From Purshia tridentata (lineage: Eukaryota; Streptophyta; Magnoliopsida; Rosales; Rosaceae): DNA of 59,871 nt. Below are positions 12,801 through 28,977 of this stretch, one piece after another. The first letter of the stretch is position 1; every line of letters begins with the position of its first letter. Below the pieces are notes generated by a model. The model was given only the letters and a program-made list of their open reading frames with translations. It did not search any database and was not told the DNA's origin. The position numbers were made by a program, and so were the translations under genes. Where the stretch lies: positions 1-59,871 of the forward strand of contig QANT01005487.1 in NCBI GenBank assembly GCA_003254885.1, in the 5' to 3' direction.

Positions 12801-15208
12801 TTGAGGGCGCTGCTACTTCATTGTCATGTATTAACTTCGTATGCTATGTATTGGCCAAAATCTTCTCCTCGATTTATAGTAGTAAAGATAAAACATTTTT
12901 CTTACAAAACAAAAAAGTGTTTGTATTTCTAAATAATGTTAATTTTGTCCTTAAAATTTTTAGGTTGCAATTTGAAGACATGTCATTAATCTTTAATTTA
13001 GTCAATGATCATTTGATTTAGTAGATAACACTCAATCTCTCATTGTCAGATAAAGTCCTGAGTTCAAATTTCATGGACTATTATTGATTAATAAATAAAA
13101 AATCTGTAACTTAGTCGACAAAAATAGTATACACTTTGTACGAGCAAGGGTATCTTAGAGAGTGGCAATGAAGCTAAATCACCCTAAAAATCTAAAATAC
13201 TCCTAAATCCTACACACGATATGCTATTTTTTTTTTGAACAAATTCACATAATTAGAAACATTTCCTCTTGCAACCATTAAAATATTACATGGGCAAATT
13301 AACACAAATGAAATTCTAAGTACCTTCATAAAACTTGGTTCGAACTATATATATGGATCACAAACTTAATTTAACCTTGTAGTTGTTCAATAGCCTAGTT
13401 AAAAGGGTCATAAAATTACTTAAAATGTGGTCAAATTGGATCCTTATTTTTCCAACTCCAAATAAAAAAAAAAAAAAAAACCTTTATTTGATGAGAAGGA
13501 AAATGTTATGGTACATTTAATCCTTGAATTTTGATGGACCGACTTTTCACTTTTCCCTACCGAGATAGAGTAGTGAACCTTTAATGATCAACCGATGGAT
13601 CCATTCTAGTGAAGCATAGGTGCATAGGATACTTGATTGCAATGAAAGATCCAACACAAGGCAGAGTTGGGTACTTGGGTCACGGTGCACCTCTAGGAAA
13701 CCAATCTATCAAGGGCCATGGCTAGTGGGTCTCACACAAAGCCCTGTCATTGAAATCCTCAGGTCCCCCCACCCCAACAGAATCCCACATAATAAGGGTG
13801 GGGGTAGGGATGGCAATGGTGAGTTTGCCAATACCATACTCAGAAATATATACGGTACAGATAAAATTTTGTAGAGATTGATGAATTGTACTGAAAGATG
13901 CAGAATAGTACATTCATGATGAAATTCTGGCCAAAGAAACAGTCATGATGAAATGTTTGATATTTCCGTATCAAAATTTAAAATTAAATTGTTGAATTGT
14001 ATTGCAATGTGCACCACACTCATTAATGAGTTTAATAATACTAGTCTATATGGTCAGCTGTTTCTAGAACATGATGTGATTGTTATATGCAAATTAAAGA
14101 ATTAAGTACCAACTATATTCAGTCAAATTGCAGCAATTAGTGATATGAGCATAAACTTTAGTACAATATTCATCTCCATATATGTGCTTCTTGTATCAAT
14201 TAGCATCATAAAGGGTTTGATGATACAAGTGGAGGTAATTAATTTTGTGGACCTCCATAGAGTTTGGGGCATTTTGATTGTGAAGTCTCTGATAATGAAT
14301 AGTAAGTGTAGTGATAAAGGTCACTTGTTCACTTCACAAAGGACAAGTCCTTGTTGGACCCCACAATTCTATTCTGGACCGTGTAATGTGCCCTTCACTA
14401 AGACTTTACTTTGTTTTTTCCCCAAGTGGGGTATTATTTTAACCACAAAACCTAAACACTGATTACATCCTAAACCATCAATTATTCAAAGGCTAATTTT
14501 TCTAGTCACCATCATTAGCTATATACTTCCAACACAACATCCTAAACTAAACCTTTCTTTTTCTTTGAGGTAGATTAAAAAATAAAAACAAAGAATATTT
14601 AGCCGGTCACTGTTTGGACACGAGGCAGTGATTTGACCTGGCGGGTGGGTCCCGCAGGTTTTGGAAGCATCCACTTGGTGGGTGATTAGAGGATATGTAC
14701 CCACGTGGACTGCGGAGTAGAACCTCCGTTGGGAGTTGAGACTGTTGGATGCATTTGTTATCTGACGTAGTCAAACAAGACGGGTTTTGCCGCTGGGGTC
14801 CACCTATAGCAACACGACGTCGGATAGTTGTAATTTTACGAAAGAGCGCGTTTCGTACCACTCACCCATTACTGGCCGTTGGATCATCAAACAAATAAAT
14901 TATATATCCAGATGAAGAAAGATCATTTCATTTTCGCTCCAGAAAGTAAGGCAAAGCACACGCGAGTATGAGCGAGTGGTATACACGAGCTGATGGAAGT
15001 GCGTGTCGTTTTCCTTTTTTGTATTTTTTTTTATACAGTTTTCGTGAATTTGTTGGCGTCTTCTATTTTCACCATGCGTCTTGTTGGACAAAAGGAAATG
15101 CAGACAAAATGAAGCTCAAATTCAAATGAAATGAAGTATATTGGGTTCTGACTTCTGAGGCTATATATACATGTCCACCCTCCAAAGCCAGAGCTTATGC
15201 CTAAGTCT
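12801..15208. other. intergenic and upstream region of the S40 gene
   Basis: No gene recognised. There is a poly-A run at 13465-13482. The proximal part contains a CACGTGG-type G-box core near 14701-14708. It also contains other possible cis elements that I cannot assign. Confidence 0.5.
12970..13115 (+). repeat. possible tRNA-derived SINE remnant
   Basis: A box-A-like phrase (GATTTAGTAGATAAC, about 13013-13027) is followed about 40 bp later by a B-box-like GAGTTCAAATTTC (about 13060-13072) and then an AT-rich tail with AATAAATAAAAAA. This spacing resembles the RNA polymerase III promoter of a tRNA-derived SINE. Both boxes are off consensus, so it may be chance. Confidence 0.25.
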
Positions 15209-15220
15209 CTATATAAATAA
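15209..15220 (+). promoter_or_regulatory. TATA box of the S40 gene
   Basis: TCTATATAAATA lies about 110 bp before the S40 start codon. Transcription would begin near 15240, giving an ~85-nt leader. A second TATATATA at about 15162-15169 is a weaker alternative. Confidence 0.6.
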
Positions 15221-15276
15221 ATTGCTCTAATGGAGTTGTGAGAGTGCGTACCCGTGGCTTTTTAATTTCTTTAACC

Positions 15277-15302
15277 GGGTCGGGTCGGGTCGGGTCGCCG
15301 GG
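15277..15302 (+). promoter_or_regulatory. G-quadruplex motif in the S40 5' leader
   Basis: Four GGG tracts (15277-15279, 15282-15284, 15287-15289, 15292-15294) are separated by identical 2-nt TC loops, and a fifth tract lies at 15300-15302. This is a canonical short-loop three-tetrad quadruplex on the coding strand, starting 48 nt before the ATG. If the TATA box at 15209 is used, it is transcribed into the 5' UTR and could lower translation. Confidence 0.6.
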
Positions 15303-15317
15303 CAGTTGAGTCTGATT

Positions 15318-15386
15318 ATGTCATATGGCGAAGGGCCGGAAACTGACGCAGAGCCGCAGCGAAAGGTTGCTCGGGAGCTACAGTAG
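15318..15386 (+). promoter_or_regulatory. overlapping out-of-frame upstream ORF
   Basis: An ATG at 15318, 7 nt before the S40 ATG at 15325, opens a 22-codon frame ending at TAG 15384-15386 inside the S40 coding region. It has A at -3, whereas the main ATG has C at -3 but G at +4. Scanning ribosomes would meet it first, so it may reduce S40 translation. Confidence 0.5.
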
Positions 15387-15954
15387 CTACAGTCACACTC
15401 ACGAGTCGCCGGAGCTCGGCGAAGACGATGTCTGGTCGATGGTGGAGAGCGTGGACGAGCGGGAAGACCAGGAAGACGACAATTCCCAAGGAGATTGGAG
15501 TCCACGCGCCGCTGCGGAGAGTAACGGAGGCTTTAATTCCTTCAGGAGCCGCCGGCGGATCCCTCAGGACGACCACAACGTGGGAGGGCTGTCATTGGCT
15601 TTTGATGATTCGGGGAAAACGGTGTCCTCGCCTAGGATCGTGCACCAGTTCCGAGGCGGACATGACAGCGTGGCAGCATCCCCACGTGGAGGCCGCCATA
15701 TGGCCACGTCAGCTCCCATGAACGTTCCAGACTGGAGCAAGATTCTCCGGGTCGACTCGGTTGACTCGCTTTATGAGTTAGACAACGGTTTGGATAGTAA
15801 CGACCCGGAGATAATCCCCCCACACGAGTACTTGGCGCGAGAGTACACACGTGGAGCGACGTCGGTTTTCGAAGGCGTCGGGCGGACCTTGAAGGGCCGG
15901 GACATGAGGCGGGTTCGTGACGCAGTGTGGAGTCGAACCGGATTTGATGGTTAA
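15325..15954 (+). CDS. senescence regulator S40 family (DUF584) protein
   Basis: A single-exon gene of 209 codons. The C-terminal half carries the family signature: a VPDWSKI segment, PPHEYLAREY, then SVFEGVGRTLKGRDMRR and VRDAVWSRTGF near the end. The N-terminal half is acidic and Ser-rich with a WSMVES block. S40 proteins are small plant regulators, often nuclear, whose transcripts rise during senescence and stress; the biochemical role is not settled. The start is chosen at 15325 because it opens the family-like N-terminus (MAKGRKLTQSRSERLL), although an out-of-frame ATG lies 7 nt upstream. Coding sequence is much more GC-rich than the surroundings, as expected for an intronless plant gene. 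A TATA box lies at 15209. ORFs on the opposite strand here are shadows. Confidence 0.9.
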   Translation: MAKGRKLTQSRSERLLGSYSSYSHTHESPELGEDDVWSMVESVDEREDQEDDNSQGDWSPRAAAESNGGFNSFRSRRRIPQDDHNVGGLSLAFDDSGKTVSSPRIVHQFRGGHDSVAASPRGGRHMATSAPMNVPDWSKILRVDSVDSLYELDNGLDSNDPEIIPPHEYLAREYTRGATSVFEGVGRTLKGRDMRRVRDAVWSRTGFDG

Positions 15955-16081
15955 TTGTGATTAGTTAGTGATTAGGAAAGATGGTTTATTGTTAAAATGA
16001 TTGATTTGGGGGGCATTAGGTGGGGGTTTATTGTTGTGAATTTTGGTATTTTTGCATTTGGGCTGCAATGATTCAGCTGAG

Positions 16082-16705
16082 TAGTAGATTCGGTTGCGAG
16101 TGAGCCCAAACATCAATTCCGAGGTCCTCCTTTGGTCTTTTTCTGTTATGGGTTGAATTTTAGAAATCAATTTATCTTCGTATCATATAATTGGTAACTA
16201 TAATTCTGTGAATCTCAAGTTTATATTTCAAATTTAGGTCCCAAACAATATGTTATTACACAAGTTAGTATTTTATTTATTGTGAAATAAATAATCCTTA
16301 AAGTAAATCATGTATGCATCAATTAAATACTAACATATTATTTGAGATTCAAGCTTGAAATTCCTAACACTGCATAATTGGTGATTTTCCAACACTATAG
16401 TAGATTCGGTTGCGAGTGAGCCCAAACATCAAGTCCTCCTTTGGTCTTTTTCTGTTATGGGTTGAATTTTAGAAATCAATTTATCTTCGTATCATATATT
16501 TGGTAACTATAATTCTGTGAATCTCAAGTTTATATTTCAAATTTAGGTCCCAAACAATACGTTATTACACAAGTTAGTATTTTATTTATTGTGAAATAAA
16601 TAATCCTTAAAGTAAGTCATGTATGCATCAATTAAATACTAACATATTATTTGAGATTCAAGCTTGAAACTCCTAACACTGCATAATTGGTGATTTTCCA
16701 ACACT
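16082..16705. repeat. tandem duplication of a ~316-bp segment downstream of S40
   Basis: Copy 1 is 16082-16397 and copy 2 is 16398-16705. They are nearly identical apart from a short deletion (ATTCCGAG region) and a few substitutions, so the duplication is recent. Within each copy, sequence near GAATCTCAAGTTT pairs loosely in inverse with TTTGAGATTCAAGC, so the unit may contain a fold-back MITE. Copy 1 probably overlaps the S40 3' UTR or polyadenylation region. Confidence 0.9.
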
Positions 16706-19700
16706 TAATATATAACTTTGAAGAAGAGTGTTTATAGATTTTTGACCTTAACCACAGAAAATAAAGAAAAACTATAATAAAAAAGTGTGGTAGGAAAAAT
16801 TTCACCTCATATTGCAGGCTAAGGAACTAAAATACTTACTTTTTGGATCATGAATTGCATTAAAAACAAACTTAAACTATGTTCTTTACTTAAATATTAG
16901 TCTCATGCAAAAGAAGTTATTGAAAATAATGCGATTTAAACTTTGTTTTTCTTTTCATGACAAGTTTATTATGCCTGTGGCTGTGAGTTATATAATAGTC
17001 CAACCTCAGTATGTTCCATATTATTTTTAAGGACATATGGAAATTTAAGAAAACTTAAAATAAGGAAATAATTGATGTCATATTGAGCAATATTGTAATT
17101 TGGCATCCTATTTCATTGAGTACTAATTACATTGCTCGTCTAACTATTTACTACTTGATATAGTTATACATATTGCATTTCTCTACCTATCATGTTATAC
17201 TTTTTCGATACATATTTCAATATAACACTAAATAGGTTGGTTATCTTAATATTTAGCACACATAAGAATTCCAGTCACTTAAATAAAGAATTTTTATAAT
17301 AACATCTCTCAAAGTCTCATATTTCAATTTCGATATATTAAGAGAATATTATCTTATATAGTATTCAATAATTTATTTACCATTTTCATAGAAATGGACT
17401 AAAATAAGGTGTTCCCACAAACATTAACTCAAAAAATTATGTGGTTTCATTTCATCTATCCCCACCTTGTTGGATTTTATAGTCATGTCATGAATTGCAT
17501 GAATAATTGGGAATCTAAACAATGGTGATTTTGATGATGAGCATAAGTGCGGCCCCCACTAATATCCAAAGCTTAGTGTTAAATCCAAACTCCAAAGTAG
17601 AGTCACTAATAGTGTTGATCAATAAATAGCACAAAGACAAAGAAAAAACCAATGGCTCTGAATTCTCATACACCTTTGTTAGAGTTTATGTGGCAACAAA
17701 TTAAAGAAGAGTAGCGTCCCTTTTCTGGAAAAAGTTGCGATGGTGAGCCATATGCTTGCTATCCATTGGCTTAACTTAACCAAGCTCTAAGCTCTCCTTA
17801 TCTTATTAATACAATACGTACACTAATACTGCACTTGCCTTGGACCCCACATGCCACTATCTATCCACTTCCACTAAAAGCAATTTGGTTTTTCTCACCC
17901 ATCGAGTATTATACGATAGGACCCCTCATTTTTACCATGTTTCCAATTTGGGATTGAACTTTTTTTCCATTTTTAGTATTTATTCCTTGACTATTGCTTC
18001 TAAAACTAGTTAAAAGATGAGTGCTCTAGGATTATTGGAACACTTGCTAAATAATTAAACTCATGCACTCCCTCTAAATTATAATATATGAATAAGAATA
18101 GATGGTCATGGTTATTTGCACAAGTTACATGCAAATTATATTTTTTTATCTAGGAATCTTTTTCTTATGCGGAGTTGATGCAAAAACAGAAATAGACATG
18201 ACGTAGCGTTACATTTGGTGACGTAGTGGTATGTTTAGACAACTCTACATCTTTATTTCTGCACCAACTCCGCATCTCTTCTTTCTTTAGAGAGAAGCAT
18301 CTTTTTATCTAGTGTCACATTCAATTGTCTTGCTTATGTATTGATCGGGTTGTGACTCAAACTGAGACAAAAGCCCAATGGTAAGTGGTCTTAAGAATTG
18401 GGTACAGAGTAGCATTGGTTGGGTCTGTATATCGATCATTGGGTTGATTGGGCCTTCTTCATGTGCACCAAATTTGTGGAATTAATTAAGAAGAAAACTT
18501 CACTCGATCTTCATGTGCTGCAAAGTATAATAAATTGTATGGGATCAGCTCTCAGCCTTTCATAACAGATTAACAGTAAAACAAACATTAATTTATGGTG
18601 AAGTACTTAAGCCTTAATGATAAGTGAAAACATGTTTAATATATGTATAATTGGTTTGTGCATGTTGCTGTCTGCAGCAAACTACATATAAAATTTAGAA
18701 TCTAAGATTAAGATGTGTGTGGTGGTCACTGGCTGTTCCTCTAAAGTCCATGTGATCCACAAATATATATATATATATAGAAACGATAATTGATAAACCA
18801 GGACTGATCGACAGATCGATGTGATTGACTAATTGGTGCAGCTGCACTGGACCACTGCCACTGAGCAAAACATGCATGTATATATGTAGTAGAAGCAAAA
18901 TGAGTGTCACCAATTGTACCAAATTTTTTTATAGGTAGTCTTAACATATTTTCTACACCCAACTAAAAATTAGAAATTATAAAGATTTGATAGTATACCC
19001 TACAAGTTTTCTCAAATTACTCTTATTAATATCCACCACTACATTCAACCTATTCTACTTTTTATACTCAACGTAAACACCTAACTTCATCTCCACCACC
19101 ACCAAAACGTGATATCCAATTGCACCACCACCGAACACTATCAACGACGACGATCACCACCACCATCGAATCAATACCACACCCAGTCATATCTTTTATG
19201 GCTGAAATCTTAGATTTAGTTTAGGGCATTATATAAATCTGCCCCTAGTTCCATTAGTAAATATTAATATACAACATCCATGGATTATGGGACCAGTTAT
19301 TTTGTAGCATATTAATTATGTTCTTCCCTTTTAATGAGTCCAAATTAATTATGATTTTCTTGTTGGACTTGGCCATTGGCCCAGTATCATCTCTCATCTA
19401 CACCAGCACTAACTCACTACTTACTAAATGTGTCACTCTCCAAGGCCAGAGAAATTAAGTCAATAAAGCCCAACACTAATGAGTATAAATCATTAAATCC
19501 TACTTTCCCATTGTATATACCAGTGGTCCAATGGGACGAAACTCTGACTTGCGTGTGAATCGAGTTACACCAGTCTTTTTTAATATTTTATATTTATTAT
19601 TAAGAAGAATGCCATTTATCTTTTTTATTATAATCCGAACTGTTCTTGTTTTAGATGATTATTTGAAAGCCATTTTTGTAAAAAAATTAATTAAATTGAA

Positions 19701-20805
19701 AATCGTTTAATCATGTAATCTTTATAAATAAATTAATAGTGTATAAAATTATTACTAAATCTGTTTATTTATTTGATCACAGTTAAATAACCAAATGATT
19801 TTCGATTTGGTTAATTTTTTGTAAAGATGATCTTCATAATTAGATCTAAAATATAAATGGTTTGGATCATAAAAATACATTGTACAATAATAATAATAAA
19901 AGAAAAAATTGGTGGAGAAAGTGAATTTAGAGAAGGTGAATAATATTACTCTATTATTAATATATGTTTTTTATAAAATTACAAGAATGAGAAATATTTG
20001 CATTATTGTCACATCGAAATATAAATTTTTATGTATGTATTTATTTCAAAATATATTTTTAATGGGTTTTCTTACCCTAATACTATCCACAATATAAGGA
20101 GTGTGCACACTTATCACTAAAATATATATATATATATATAATTTATCATTCTGTCTTTTTTCCGTGTAATAATGTAACACCTATCGTTTATTTAGGTCAA
20201 TTTTTCTATTAACTTCAAGAGTATTTTTTGTCATTTTATTTGATAGTGCATTTAACAATCTCAAAATGGAGGCTAGTAATTAACACAAACAATTTGCATA
20301 TTTCTTTGGCCCGATTTTGTGATATTTATTTGCCAACAAGGAGCAAATCTTTAATGAATTATTTGGGCTTAATGAATGATTTTCATGACCTAACAAAAAA
20401 AAAATAATGGAGCAATTTAATCCCAAAATCTTGGTTTACTACAAAAGAATATTGGTGAGGGCAATTCCCCAAAAACACGCGAGAATTTACTTGTTTTTAA
20501 GTCTAGACGACTAAAATTCAGCTCCAAGTCAACACGCAAAAATTCAAAACTTTCTATGTAAACGAAATTTCGTGAGCAGCCTTGTCCCAAATCACTATCA
20601 AACATTCAAACTTGATCTGGGTTTTGCTTAAATTCGTTACAGATCAGATTTCTGGGTTGGCCCAGTTCACCATTCTCATCTATTCTGTCCTACCCTTCTG
20701 TTCTCATTGTCTTGGATTTGCTCTGAAAAATTCTGAAGGAAATTCAGCTACTCTCAAGTTGGGTTCTTAAAATTGAAATTCTGCACCAAACTCCCAAACC
20801 AGAAA
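16706..20805. other. intergenic, no gene recognised
   Basis: Strongly AT-rich, with only chance ORFs. It has AT dinucleotide runs near 18766-18779 and 20124-20141, and a CACCAC-rich patch at about 19094-19165. The last ~200 bp form the leader of the kinase gene. A MITE inside it is listed separately. Confidence 0.6.
18154..18301. mobile_element. fold-back MITE, MULE-like, with 11-bp flanking repeat
   Basis: The two halves are inverted copies around ATGCGGAGTTGRTGCARAAA. The element is bracketed by an identical 11-bp direct repeat, TTTTTATCTAG, at 18143-18153 and 18302-18312. Long target duplications of 9-11 bp are typical of Mutator-like elements. Length is 148 bp. Confidence 0.65.
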
Positions 20806-24580
<3,775 letters not shown>

Positions 24581-26906
24581 TTCCACTAGTGAGTGCTTCA
24601 GAATTTTACAAGCAAAAGTGCATTATCGTGGATGTGAGCTGCTTGGTGATTTTTATTGTCTTGGAAGGTATCAGAGCATTGCTACGGCAAGGTATGAGGT
24701 AGACTAGATCATAGTGAGTCTTGTTCCAAAAAGTCCACCGTTTGAGAGGCTAGAGTTTCATGTTTGATTACTTGCTGTACATCTATTACTGGTTTTTATT
24801 TTATTTTTTGAAGTTCCTGTTCAATCTTGTTTTGAACTTTTGCCTGAATATTTACATTGACTTTTAGATTAAATAAAAAGATCTCTTTGTGAAATAAATG
24901 CTGAATACTAAAGTGGCAGATGATGAATCTGTAAGACGAGCAGTGACCAAAAAACCATAATTTTTGCGGAAATTTTGGCCAAGGGGAGAGAAGTTGAAAT
25001 TGCTAATAACCCTTTGAAATTTACCTGTCGTGTGATATATTGATCTATCCACATTTATAACTTAGGCTAAATTTTTCATCCAACTATCCAAGTAATATCC
25101 AACCATTTTCTCCTTTGGCTTCTGTTCATTCTTTGACAGAGATGATATAATACAGGCAGCAGTGAGGACCTGGGAGAGGTTCAGCCGTTCAGGTCGGGTA
25201 AAAGTTAGAGAAAGAAAAACATTAGCCCAACCGAACCCACTTAAACTCTTTACTGAACTATGATAATGCAATATGGGGCTGCCGGTGGATTCATGAAAAT
25301 GATGTTTTCTATTCACTGTGAGCCTAATTCGTTGGCCCAACAGAACCAACACCTAAGTATGTGATTGACAAATGCTAAGGTAAGGTTTTAATATTTGGTG
25401 AAGGGTTTTGGGTGTTGCGTCTGTGATTGTTTTTTGGGACCAGCCTTGTGTTTGGTTATAAACTTATAAGTTCACTATTTGTTCAAATATTGTTGTTGTA
25501 GCCCACTCCAAAAGCTGTACTGCTACATATCAGATGACTGTTTTGGAGCTAGCATTTTAAATCACTTTTTGACTCAGGCTCACTGTTGAGGAACCATTAT
25601 ATGGAGGTTTGGACATAATCCAAAATCTCAGAGTAATGATAGCAAAATGGGTACAGAAACAAGTAATTTTGACATAAACAAAATATCAACACTAAAAGTA
25701 TAAATAGAGAGGTCCGTGTACGTGTTGGAATTTTTGTAAAAATATCTACATTTCTCAATGGTTTCACACATGTTTTAATCAATGCTTCATGTCACAAGGC
25801 ACAAATTACTTTTCAACCGAACAGCAAACTGCTTGGTGACCTATTTTCTATTTTAAAAATATTCAACAATGTATGTCTAAAAGGTCACTATATTGTCTCA
25901 AAGGATGTCGCATAATTATTTCGTAGTGTCTCAAATGTCATTAGATGGTCTTGATGGATGTTGCTAAGAGAAATTAATTCACTAACTTAATTATTTTAAC
26001 ATTAATGGATTATGAATCAAATGGAACCAAGTGACTCCTCTTCTCTCTTCCATGAAAAACTCATATGTGATTCACTTGTTGCATATCATGTGAAGCTAAT
26101 CAATGGAGAAGAAGACCTTAAATATCACAAGGCTTTTTAATCTTATTTTACACACTCCACAAGACAACAAAATATATATACGACACCCCAAAACCCACTT
26201 GACACCCTTCACCCCACCCTCCCCCATGGTTGCTTAGAATACTATTTGTCTTGAAAATTAGAAAGGCCAGTGAATTAAGGGGTGTGTGTAGTACTCATTA
26301 TACCACTTCTTTTCTCCCTCTCCAGCACTGCAGCACAGTTTCCATAGAACCTGAAAAACATTTCTTTAAGCCTCTGATTATGGGCACCCCCAGTTTTCAC
26401 CTCTTGGACAACCCTATATGTGAAATGACCAATTTGCCCTTATCTTATTATCCTCAGGCCCCTCAGCACCGAGTCAATATTTTAAGGGCTCATCTGTCAT
26501 GTGCAGGAACCAAATTAGGAAAGAGCAGAGTGCCCCAAATGGTCGGTTTTTGTTTAAAATTAGAAGGATGGTATCCAAGGTTTAGCTTAGCTTCATATTC
26601 CCTGACACAAATTGCATTAAAAAGAGACAAGCAATTAAGTTCCCGTTCCACGTGAGGTTGTAATTCTATAATAATAATGTAGCCCACTGATCCATATATA
26701 TTATCTATATGCACGTGTGCACACATCTTTTTTATACATACCTGGGAAAAAGGGGTAATGGGACTCGCTAGCCAAGACAGACATCACATCTTTTCCTTTC
26801 TGTAACTCGTAAACCCCTTGATTGTTAATTCTGGGATTAATTAATCCATAAACAAGTCAGCTCTCATAATCACATGATTTAAAGATGATAATTATTCGAT
26901 ACTTAA
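24581..26906. other. 3' flank of the kinase gene and intergenic DNA
   Basis: The kinase 3' UTR probably extends to about 24890, where AATAAA-like motifs occur. The rest is AT-rich without recognisable genes. A 141-codon ORF at 26230-26655 has no recognisable motif. Confidence 0.5.
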
Positions 26907-27933
26907 TGTTTGGGGATAACACCCCACTCAAGTCAACGGTCAACATAGTTGGCCACGTGGGATCTCGGATTCGGCTTCCGTGCTATCCCTGGTTAATGGT
27001 CCATCTATGCAACTCCGTCGGATCGGATCTTACTGTCGGTTCCGATCCGAACGGTCATGTTGACTAATAGTCAGAATAGTGAGAAGAAAGATCTGCAAAC
27101 TTCATCGTCAGTTCGGATCGGAAAGTTGAGATCGGATCGGAATGCATTAAGTGTCTTCCTTCGTCAAAATTATCTGTCCGGAAGCTCTCCCGTCTTATTG
27201 TTCGGATCAGATTCGCATATCTTCCGAGCCGAATACCTCCCGGATATTTTGAACTTCCTCGCCGATGTACCACCACCGGGAGCCGCATTCGGATCGAAAT
27301 GAGCAACCTCCACTCATAAAATTCCGAGCCGAACGCAAACTCAGATCGTAGTTATTACGCCTGACATTCCGAAGGTAACTCTATGCTTTGCATTTATGAC
27401 TTACCTGCTCTGCCTTGCTTTCCATTTAATGCATGCAACTTGCAGACATTCCTCTTGCATTAAATGAAAGAACATGTCAGTAACCCAGTCTACCCTGCAA
27501 GCTTAGCCTCCAAAAGACCTATAAACAGCCATGATCACACCTACTGATCAGCCAAAATATCCCAATCCCTTTGCCTATAAATAAGAGCAAAACCACAAGC
27601 CAAAGGGACACCAAAAAATCTGAGAAAACTAGCCCAAGCTCTGGCAACATTTACCCAAAAATCTTACCTCTTTTCCTTCATCTTCCTCCCAAGCTTTTGT
27701 TGTGTTCTTCAGCACTTCTTGCATCCTCCTTCTTGCACTCTTCTGACTTTGCCATCGGAGTATCTCCGGCCGGTACCACACCGGTGCTCTTTTCCGTTCA
27801 GTGTGCAGGGAGAGACCAAGATAGCAACCAGTTGGCACGCTCGGATTATCCGCTCGCTCGCTCAACTCGCCACGTCATCAACCATCCGCATTTAAGTTGT
27901 GTGCAAAAGTTCGAGCAGATTTTTGCATCAACA
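26907..27933 (+). repeat. LTR-like segment, probably gypsy type
   Basis: It starts TGTTTGGGG and ends GCATCAACA, a terminus seen in plant Tat/Ogre-type gypsy LTRs. A TATAAATA box lies at 27576-27583, and the sequence downstream looks like a transcribed leader. The first half carries at least six copies of a TCGGATCGG/TTCGGATC word. The flanks (CTTAA and GGAGG) do not match, so this is not a clean solo LTR and the left boundary is uncertain. Confidence 0.45.
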
Positions 27934-28977
27934 GGAGGCAAGAAGCGGATCCTAACTTTTTGGGAGGCATGGGGCAGTACCCCTTGTTTCAAAAACACTT
28001 TAAGAAATAGAAACATAAAACATAAAATTGTAGTTATATTTTCCAAGCAACTATATCACTTCTTGAACTCTCATTCCATTCGTATATGGTTATGCTTTCC
28101 ATTATTAATCACATCATGAATGTGCTACTAATCAGCAATATAGCTGCTAACTAGCCAAATAAAGCAAAAGAGACAAAACCATGAATAAAATTCTAACCAC
28201 TGAAATTATTTGTTGTAATCAAAGAAATAAACAGGAGGATGACTTGTAAATTACTCAACACATCATATATGAAGCAATATAATACATATTTTACAACAAC
28301 TTACACTCAATAAGAGATTTCAAAGAAGGATTGGTCCAGTGATCCCATAAAAAAGAAAACAAAAAAAACAGAATTATAGATTTAACAAGAAATTTCTGAA
28401 GCAAAACATATTTTGTGTAGCATCTAAATCCCATCTTTTTGCACAAAATATGGGACTAAAATTAATTAATTTGCTTATCCGCCGTGGAGATTTTCAGTGT
28501 CGAATTAACCCTAAAGAAGACAGAAAAAGGGAGACCAGTTAACATGATGATGTTACATAATCAATAATTGCTCATGACAGAAAGAAGAATCACACAAATT
28601 GCATGAAACCTCGACATTACGGATTTAGAATAAATCTCTTAACCTTTGATTGTAAGCACATAAAAATTCATAAAAAAGAAAAGATAGTATATAACAAAAT
28701 CACTCAGTTTAGGGGTTTAGAATAAGTTGCCTAGATTAGGACATGCTCCTATTTGTCCATTTGAAAAATGCTTCAAGTAATTGCTGTAAAGGTGCCAAAG
28801 CCCAAAACGTTAAGAGGATTTTCTACAAGCAAATACAATTATGTTATTCAGAAATAGATAGACACTAGACAATCTTAATTTAGGTATAAATGGATGCTTT
28901 TTAATGTAACATCACAATCTTCAACACTAGATACGATAATACAAGGAAACATAGATTGACTAAAAGAACAATACTAA

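Noticed and set aside
15227..15576. Minus-strand ORFs of 86-92 codons over the S40 gene
   Set aside because: They are antisense shadows of a GC-rich coding exon and lack motifs; the plus frame encodes a clear DUF584 protein.
20773..20805. Longer N-terminus for the kinase
   Set aside because: The extension begins with TTG, not ATG; the ATG at 20806 gives the expected myristoylation start MGCC.
26230..26655. 141-codon ORF
   Set aside because: No recognisable domain, no splice partners, and composition like intergenic DNA.
27571..28119. 182-codon ORF
   Set aside because: It lies across the end of an LTR-like segment, low in recognisable motifs; likely chance.
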